A stretch of DNA of 64,000 nucleotides. Origin: Mytilus californianus. Lineage: Eukaryota; Mollusca; Bivalvia; Mytilida; Mytilidae. The DNA lies in assembly GCF_021869535.1 (NCBI RefSeq), contig NW_026262593.1, positions 68,350,322 through 68,414,321 on the forward strand, written 5' to 3'. The notes under the pieces were generated by a model that did not search any database, was not told the origin of the DNA, and saw nothing but the letters and a program-made list of their open reading frames with translations. The translations under genes were made by a program, and so were the position numbers. Positions 57,885-64,000 of the stretch are shown piece after piece. Numbering within the stretch: position 1 is the stretch's first letter; each line of letters opens with the position of its first letter.

Positions 57885-58205
57885 TGTCTACATTGGCAAG
57901 AGGTGAAGGGGGAAGGTTGAGTGCTCATAAAATCTGTTTAACCCTGCCACATTTTTGCGTCTGTCCTAAGTCAGGAACCTCTAGCCTTTGTTGGTCTTGT
58001 ATATTTTTTGATTTTGGTTCATCTATATGTTTTGGAGATTAGAATGGCGTCCATTTTCTTGATCTAGTGTACATTGTGTTTTGGGGCCTGCTCAGGGCTG
58101 CCTCTGGGTGTGGGATTTCTCGCTGTGTTGAAGACCCATTGATGGCCTTGGGTTGACTTGTATATTTTGGTTGGAATGTTGTCTCTTTGACACATTCCCA
58201 GTGGC
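57885..58205 (-). mobile_element. SINE- or MITE-like mussel repeat
   Basis: Minus-strand reading begins TGGGAATGTGTCAAAGAGAC and runs through GGGTCTTCAACACAGCGAGA and CCTGACTTAGGACAGACGCA. A related copy lies on the plus strand at 63690-63915. The phrase CTGACTTAGGACAGGTGCAA is also in the repeat at 48152-49426, so these families share a module. Class unknown. Confidence 0.7.
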
Positions 58206-58600
58206 TTCCTTAAAACTGTTCTTTTATTTTTTAAAACTGTGGTATAGCTTATTGTAGAATAACATCTTTCCAAATTAAAACAAAAATCCATATTATGCCA
58301 AGAAGTTACCATAATATCATAGAAAGACATCTATAGCATGCTTATTTTTGCGTTGTAGTATTCAGATATACATACATTGAACAACTCGATTCTTAACTAT
58401 TTGGTATATATATGCACTCTCCGCCTGGGGTTGAATCACAATGTTAACAAAGTTCAAAATTATTTAATTTATCACATAAAGCACATAACATATTACATTT
58501 CTTACTAATTCATGAGATATTTTCCTAAGTTAAATGTGCAATTGTGCCTATATCACCCTAAACCTTTGCGAAAGACGAAGAGTTAGCACTTGGTATGCTA
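58206..58600. other. Intron sequence, nothing recognised
   Basis: AT-rich sequence between repeats; no gene or RNA seen. Confidence 0.5.
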
Positions 58601-58617
58601 ATGAATATCCTTTATTC

Positions 58618-58705
58618 AAATGTCACTGATGAGTCTTGTAAAGACGAAACGCATGTCTGGCGTAGAAAATATTATAAGCCTGGTACCTTTGATAAGTATT
58701 TACTT
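58618..58705 (+). ncRNA. Candidate hammerhead-ribozyme motif 1
   Basis: CTGATGA (58626-58632), a stem II GTC/GAC around TTGTAAA, then GAA, and a stem III ACGC/GCGT (649-652 with 660-663) closed by ATGTCTG, with A58664 at the expected cleavage position. This matches the conserved hammerhead core. Stem I is weak: the bases flanking the core do not pair well. It may be a decayed copy or need a partner strand. The following CCTGGTACCTTTGATAAGTA is shared with the copy at 61.7 kb. Confidence 0.55.
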
Positions 58706-58904
58706 TAGGCCTAACACACTGCCATATTCTGTGAGATGTCGCTAATTTGCAAGTATATTTCATTTGTCTACATGATTTATTTTCTTATGCTTGATTTGTT
58801 CAGGACGGTATACATTTTGTCTTATATCTACAGTATATCCTGTTTTATTTTAGAAAATGAACAATGTCTCTCTCATGAAAGAAATTTAAGTGTGCGTGAC
58901 TTTG

Positions 58905-59030
58905 CAACATATAGACTCTTATAAATAAGTATCACATAACTCTTTCAAACCCTGCAAGACTTTGCAACATATAGACTCTTATAAATAAGTATCACATAAC
59001 TCTTTCAAACCCTGCAATCAAAATACAGGG
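58905..59030. repeat. 60-bp direct duplication
   Basis: The block GACTTTGCAACATATAGACT to CTTTCAAACCCTGCAA occurs twice in tandem (about 58900-58957 and 58960-59017) with no visible change. Confidence 0.85.
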
Positions 59031-59189
59031 ACCCTTCCTCATGTAGTGTATAACTAAGTTCGGTTTCATGTATGCTTTGTTTATTAAATGCAAAGTAATC
59101 CTGAAAATTCTGTTTCAAAAATCAGACGACACGACCGTTTATATAAATATATAATTCTTAAGTAATTAGAGAAACATAATATTTTTGTT

Positions 59190-59482
59190 ACTTCGTAACT
59201 CGCAACTCAACTTTTGTAACTCGCAACTTAACTTTCATAACTCCCAACTCGACTTTCGTAACTCGCAACTTGACTTTCGTAACTCGCAACTTGACTTTCG
59301 TAACTCGCAACTCAACCTTCGTGACTTGCAACTCCACCTTTGTAACTTGCAACTCGACCATCATAACTCGCAACTCAACATTCGTAACTCGCAACTCGAC
59401 CATCGTAACTCACAACTCGACCTTCGTAACTCGCAACTCGACTTTTGTAACTCGCAACTCGGCTTTTTCAACTCGCAACTCG
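59190..59482. repeat. 21-bp array, reverse orientation
   Basis: About 14 units of GTAACTCGCAACTCGACTTTC. Open frames on both strands (repeating NSQLDFR or VTKVELR) come from the 21-bp period and are not genes. Confidence 0.93.
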
Positions 59483-59504
59483 ACGATAAGAAACCCTCCT
59501 TGTG

Positions 59505-61540
59505 CATTGTATGGATCAGATACATGAACACTTGTGCATAGTGTGGATCAGATACATGAACACTTGTACATAGTGTGGATCAGATACATGAACACTTGTA
59601 AATAGTGTGGATCAGATACATGTGCACATTGTGGATCAGATACATGAACTTTTGTGCATATTGTGGATCAGATACATGAACACTTGTGGATAGTGTGGAT
59701 CAGATACATGAACACTTGTACATAGTGTGGATCAGATACACAAACACTTGTGCATAGTGTGGATCAGATACATGAACACTTGTGCTTAGTGTGGATCAGA
59801 TACATGAACATTTGTACATAGTGTGGATCAGATACATGAACACTTGTAAATAGTGTGGATCAGATACATTTGCACATTGTGGATCAGATACATGAACACT
59901 TGTACATAGTGTGGATCATTGCAGATACATGAACACTTGTACATAGTGTGGATCAGATACATTTACACTTGTACATAGTGTGGATCAGATACATGTGCAT
60001 ATAATGGATCAGATACATGAACACTTGTGCATAGTGTGATTCAGATACATGAACACTTTAACTTAGTGTGGATCAGATACATTTGCATATTGTGGATCAG
60101 ATACATGAACACTTGTGCATAGTGTGGATCAGATACATGAACTTTTGTGCATATTGTGGATCAGATACATGAACACTTGTGGATAGTGTGGATCAGATAC
60201 ATGAACACTTGTACATAGTGTGGATCAGATACACAAACACTTGTGCATAGTGTGGATCAGATACATGAACACTTGTGCATAGTGTGGATCAGATACATGA
60301 ACATTTGTACATAGTGTGGATCAGATACATGAACACTTGTACATAGTGTGGATCAGATACATGAACACTTGTACATAGTGTGGATCAGATACATTTACAC
60401 TTGTACATAGTGTGGATCAGATACATGTGCATATAATGGATCAGATACATGTGCATATAATGGATCAGATACATGAACACTTGTGCATAGTGTGAATCAG
60501 ATACATGAACACTTGTACATAGTGTGGATCAGATACATTTACACTTGTACATAGTGTGGATCAGATACATGTGCATATAATGGATCAGATACATGTGCAT
60601 ATAATGGATCAGATACATGAACACTTGTGCATAGTGTGAATCAGATACATGAACACTTTAACTTAATGTGGATCAGATACATTTGCATATTGTGGATCAG
60701 ATACATGAACACTTGTGCATAGTGTGGATCAGATACATGAACACTTGTGCATAGTGTGAATCAGATACATGAACACTTGAACTTAGTGTGGATCAGATAC
60801 ATTTGCATACTGTGGATCAGATACATGAACACTTGTGCATAGTGTGGATCAGATACATGAACACTTGTGCATATTGTGAATCAGATACATGAACACTTGT
60901 GCATAGTGTGGATCAGATACGTGAACAGTTGTACATAGTATGGATCAGATACACACACACTTGTACTTAGTGTGAATCAGATACATGTGCATAGTACTGA
61001 ACAGATACATGAACACTTTTACATAATGTGGATCAAATACATGTGCCTATAGTGGATCAGATACATGAACACTTGTGTATAGTGTGGATCAGATACATGA
61101 ACACTTGTACATAGTTTGGATCAGATACATGAACACTCTTGTATAGTGTGGATCAGATACATGTGCACTTGTACATAGTGTGGATCAGATGCATGTGCAT
61201 ATTGTGGATCAGATACATGTACGCTTGTGCATAGTGTGGATCAGATACATGAACACTTTACATAGTGTGGATAAGATACATGAACACTTTTGCATTGTGT
61301 GGATCAGATACATGAACACTTGTGCATAGTGTGGATCAGACACATGTGCATATTGTGGATCAGATACATTTAAACTTATGTATAGTGTGGATCAGACACA
61401 TGTGCATAGTGTGGTTCAGATACATGAACACTTGTGCATAAATTGGATTAGACACATGTATACTTATACAAAGTGTGGAACAGATACATGTGCATAGTGT
61501 GGATCAGATGCATGTACACGTGTGCATAGTGTGGATTTTT
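59505..61540. repeat. 32-bp satellite, main block
   Basis: More than 60 units of GTGTGGATCAGATACATGAA with CACTTGTGCATA, mixed with shorter units of about 22-24 bp (TGTGCATATAATGGATCAG). A higher-order pattern is visible: the run from about 59640 recurs at about 60130. Confidence 0.95.
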
Positions 61541-61544
61541 GAAA

Positions 61545-61757
61545 TACTAAGGCTTTTCTACCTCAGGAATAGATACCTTAGCTGTATTTGGCAAAACTTT
61601 TAGGAATTTTTGGTCCTCAATGCTCTTCAACTTCGTACTTTATTTGGCCTTTTTAACTTTTTTTGATTAGCGCGTTACTGATGAGTCTTTAGTAGACGAA
61701 ACGCGCGTCTGGCGCAAATACAAAATTTCAATCCTGGTATCTATGATGAGTTTATTC
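61545..61757 (+). mobile_element. Hammerhead-bearing repeat inserted in satellite
   Basis: A 210-bp block with GATACCTTAGCTGTATTTGG, CAAAACTTTTAGGAATTTTT and CTTCAACTTCGTACTTTATT, which I recognise as a common bivalve repeat. It ends TGGTATCTATGATGAGTTTA and splits the 32-bp satellite. Confidence 0.75.
61671..61745 (+). ncRNA. Candidate hammerhead-ribozyme motif 2
   Basis: CTGATGA (61678-61684), stem II GTC/GAC around TTTAGTA, GAA, and stem III ACGC/GCGC with one mismatch at the closing pair. The same order as at 58.6 kb in a different sequence context. Stem I is again weak. Confidence 0.5.
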
Positions 61758-61759
61758 AG

Positions 61760-61890
61760 ACACATGTATACTTATACAAAGTGTGGATCAGACACATGTA
61801 TACTTGTGCATAGTGTGGATCAGATACATTTACATGTGTGCATAGTGTGGATCAGATACTGCATATATGTACACTTATACACACTGTGAA
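61760..61890. repeat. 32-bp satellite, end block
   Basis: Last four or so diverged units of the satellite after the inserted repeat. Confidence 0.8.
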
Positions 61891-62123
61891 TCTGAAATTT
61901 TGAAAGTTAAAGACCCTAATTAACATTTGTAGATGTTGGTTTTGATCAGATATATTGTCAATGGTACACAGTTTGGATCAAAAACAGAAAGTAACGTAAC
62001 AGACCCTGGACATTAAGAAATGTAAAGACCATTTGTAACTTTGGATGTTGGCTATATTGTACTTATTTTTTATGGTAACAAAAATTTAACACAAAAACAA
62101 TTTTCTATGCTATTGAATTACAG
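61891..62123. other. End of NECAP intron 2
   Basis: Unique sequence ending ATTGAATTACAG, the acceptor of exon 3. Confidence 0.7.
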
Positions 62124-62228
62124 GTGAATTATTTGCCCAGTGTCCTGTTGAAACATACCCAAGTGTAGCTGTTGAAGCAGTTATAGATTCCAGTCGTTAT
62201 TTTGTTTTACGGATTAAAGATGATGGTG
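62124..62228 (+). CDS. NECAP: NECAP exon 3
   Basis: Internal coding exon. The split glycine codon is completed and the frame reads [20 protein letters not shown], then [15 protein letters not shown]. The phrases GELFAQxPV and DSSRYFVxRI are typical of the NECAP PHear domain. It is 105 bp, with acceptor ACAG/GT and donor G/GTATGT. With exons 1 and 2 it gives 295 bases, or 98 codons plus one base, in one open frame. The rest of the gene lies beyond 64000. Confidence 0.95.
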
Positions 62229-62966
62229 GTATGTATAAATCTTGTGAAATTTTATTTGTGTGTTTATAAGTTTGTATTTTATGCTATACTAAGCTACAGG
62301 TACAATGTATAAATGTGCAAGTAAAGAATTTAGACATTTCAAATTAAGAAAACCTAACCCCTTCATTTAAATCTAATGGTCATTGTTATGTTATTCATTC
62401 ATAATTTACTATCCCGAGGAGGCTGAGCAAAACAATAAAATAACAACTTCTGAGATGGAAATAAATGTACTGGTCTAAGCTCGTCCCATTCTTTGCCTTT
62501 CCCTAAACAAGCGGTCAATGGTAGGATTTGATAGTGCAATATTCCACCAATAACTAATAAACTTTTATCTAATGCACTCCTAAAATAACAGCAATTTGAC
62601 TCACTCAAAGATTAAAGTATAATGCAGCCCTTAAAGTAGGTTAAAAATGAAGTTGCCATTTGGCCACCAGATATAAAATTTCAGAATTTCAGTGGCCAAT
62701 TCCAAAGTTTAGTGGCCAGGCATTAATTTCAGGTGGCCTAAAAAGTTTGCTATGAAATAGCATATCATATAGGCTAGATATAAGTCTAGATGAGAGCATA
62801 TTACATAAAATTTTTCTATAGAAAATTGAAGTTAGTATCTTATATGATCATGAATGGTGGTTGTTAATAACAAGTTTGAACAGCTTATTTCTGATGGTTA
62901 TTGTGTACTGAGGTGAAAAAAACAGTAAGTGTGTTTCTTGTTGCATTAGATGGTCAAGTGATTTTT
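62229..62966. other. Start of NECAP intron 3
   Basis: Mostly unique AT-rich sequence. The 62640-62760 part, with repeated AGTGGCCA/GGTGGCC words, may be an old repeat. No coding exon is seen. Confidence 0.5.
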
Positions 62967-63680
62967 TGTCGAGCCTGCGACTTCTGTCGCAGAAAGCTCG
63001 ACAGAGGGATAGTGATCCGGTGGCCGCTGCGGTGTTAACTAACTACTATAAAGTTTTATATTTTGGAAGGTGGAAGACCTGGAGGATTCATACTTTGTAT
63101 ATAGATGCCCATATACATATGTCCATAGGCCTTGTCCTCATTTTCAGGGTTAAAAAGTGAAGATTTTTTGTAATGTTGATTTCTCTCTTATTATGAGTAA
63201 TAGGATAACTATATTTAGTATGTGTGTACCTTGCAAGGTCCTCATGCCTGTCAGACAGTTTTCATCTGACCTCGACCTCATTTCATGGATTAGTGAACAA
63301 GATGAAGTTTGTGTGGTCAAGTCCATATATCAGATACTATAAGGAATAGGTCATCTATATTTGCTGTATGGAATGATTGTAACGAGTACATATCCAACTG
63401 GCAGGTGTCATCTGACCTTGACCTCATTTTCATGGTTCAATGGTTAAAGTATTTTTTTTGTTTTTCTGTCTTTTTTTCTAATACTGTATGCAATAGGTCA
63501 ACTATATTTGGTGAATAGAATGATTGTAAGGTTTATATGTCTGTCTGGCAGGTAACATCTGACCTTGACCTCATTTTTCTTGGTTCATTGGTCAATTTTA
63601 AATTTTCATGGTTAAGTTTGTTTCCTAGAAACTATAATTAATATGCCAACTATATTTAATGTATAGATTGATTGTAGAAT
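62967..63680 (+). mobile_element. Family C element C4, 3' end unclear
   Basis: 5' TGTCGAGCCTGCGACTTCTG with the mirrored GCAGAAAGCTCGACA and GGGATAGTGATCCGG. Units with GACCTTGACCTCATTTTCAT and TATGCAATAGGTC. The AGGCGAGACA end is not seen before the next repeat begins at about 63690. Confidence 0.75.
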
Positions 63681-63689
63681 TGAGAATGG

Positions 63690-63915
63690 AAATGTAGAAT
63701 GTGTCAAAGAGACAACAACCCGAGCAAAGAGCAGAAAACAGCTGAAGGCCACCAATGGGTCTTCATCACAGCAAGAAAATCCCGCACCCGGAGGCAGGCC
63801 TCAGTTGACCCCCAAACAAAATGTGTACTAGTTCAATGAAAATGGACATCACACCAAACTCCAAAACATATAAATGAACTAAAATTAAAAAACACACCAG
63901 ACTAAGGGATCATAG
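63690..63915 (+). mobile_element. Copy of the 57.9-kb mussel repeat
   Basis: Plus-strand copy with AATGTGTCAAAGAGACAACA, GGGTCTTCATCACAGCAAGA and CCCGCACCCGGAGGCAGGCC, related to 57885-58205 in the opposite orientation. Confidence 0.7.
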
Positions 63916-64000
63916 ATTTATTCTTACGAGGAATCTCCGAGGAAGCTCCAAGCTTGCTTGGAGGATGCTCAGAGCTTTTTAAGTAGGCTCTCCTCAGCAG

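Larger units (their letters stand above)
49478..59492. mobile_element. Possible foldback element with 21-bp-repeat ends
   Basis: Two arrays of a 21-bp unit (CGAGTTGCGAGTTACGAAAGT) lie in opposite orientation at 49484-49585 and 59190-59482, and each is flanked directly by the 32-bp satellite. This is what a foldback-type transposon inserted into the satellite would look like. The DIRS element and other repeats would be later insertions, leaving roughly 2.2 kb. No transposase seen. Confidence 0.55.

Noticed and set aside
59185-59541. 118-residue frame repeating NSQLDFR
   Set aside because: A 21-bp unit is a multiple of three, so all frames stay open. No start context or non-repeat sequence supports a gene.

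Overview
The window is eukaryotic and AT-rich, and it looks like nuclear DNA of a bivalve mollusc, most likely a mussel (Mytilus-like). The organism call is an inference. It rests on animal-type gene structure, very long repeat-filled introns, a beta-1,3-galactosyltransferase 6 gene and a NECAP gene of metazoan type, and interspersed repeats that I recognise as typical of mussel sequence. There is no bacterial gene organisation.

Only two host genes are visible. An intronless, intact beta-1,3-galactosyltransferase 6 gene (B3GALT6-like) lies on the minus strand at 2925-3995. A NECAP gene (clathrin-coat-associated, PHear domain) starts about 5.4 kb away on the plus strand. Three short exons at 9405-9493, 47419-47519 and 62124-62228 join in frame with matching phases and GT/AG borders. 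Almost everything from 9.5 kb to 64 kb is therefore NECAP intron: intron 1 is about 37.9 kb, intron 2 about 14.6 kb, and intron 3 runs off the window.

Layout: 0-2.5 kb, Penelope-like fragment and a 52-bp minisatellite. 2.9-4.0 kb, B3GALT6. 6.7-8.9 kb, a TIR element holding a truncated LINE. 9.8-11.2 kb, an element with about 50-bp TIRs. 11.4-15.35 kb, a giant imperfect inverted repeat. 15.8-18 kb, a decayed hAT element. 19-42 kb, a Russian-doll stack of tandem-repeat-bearing elements. 42.2-46.6 kb, a Ty1/copia element on the minus strand. 46.6-47.0 kb, a 37-bp minisatellite. 47.85-61.9 kb, a 32-bp satellite broken by several insertions, including a DIRS-type tyrosine-recombinase retroelement at 49.8-57.7 kb that keeps both inverted terminal repeats and its internal complementary region.

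The most interesting signal is a set of at least seven element families (called A to G here) that look unrelated along most of their length but obey one structural grammar. Each has a T-rich target, a 5' hairpin box, often a CG-rich GTC/CCGTC stretch, internal tandem repeats, a 3' box that is the reverse complement of the 5' box, a short 3' hairpin and a T-rich end. The two boxes change together between families. Families A, B and E share an internal 3' module but carry different terminal cassettes. Nested insertions allow several empty sites to be rebuilt, and these fit insertion without target-site duplication. This resembles the Helentron-associated non-autonomous elements (HINE/DINE-1/pearl-like), but the family set and cassette exchange deserve a proper study.
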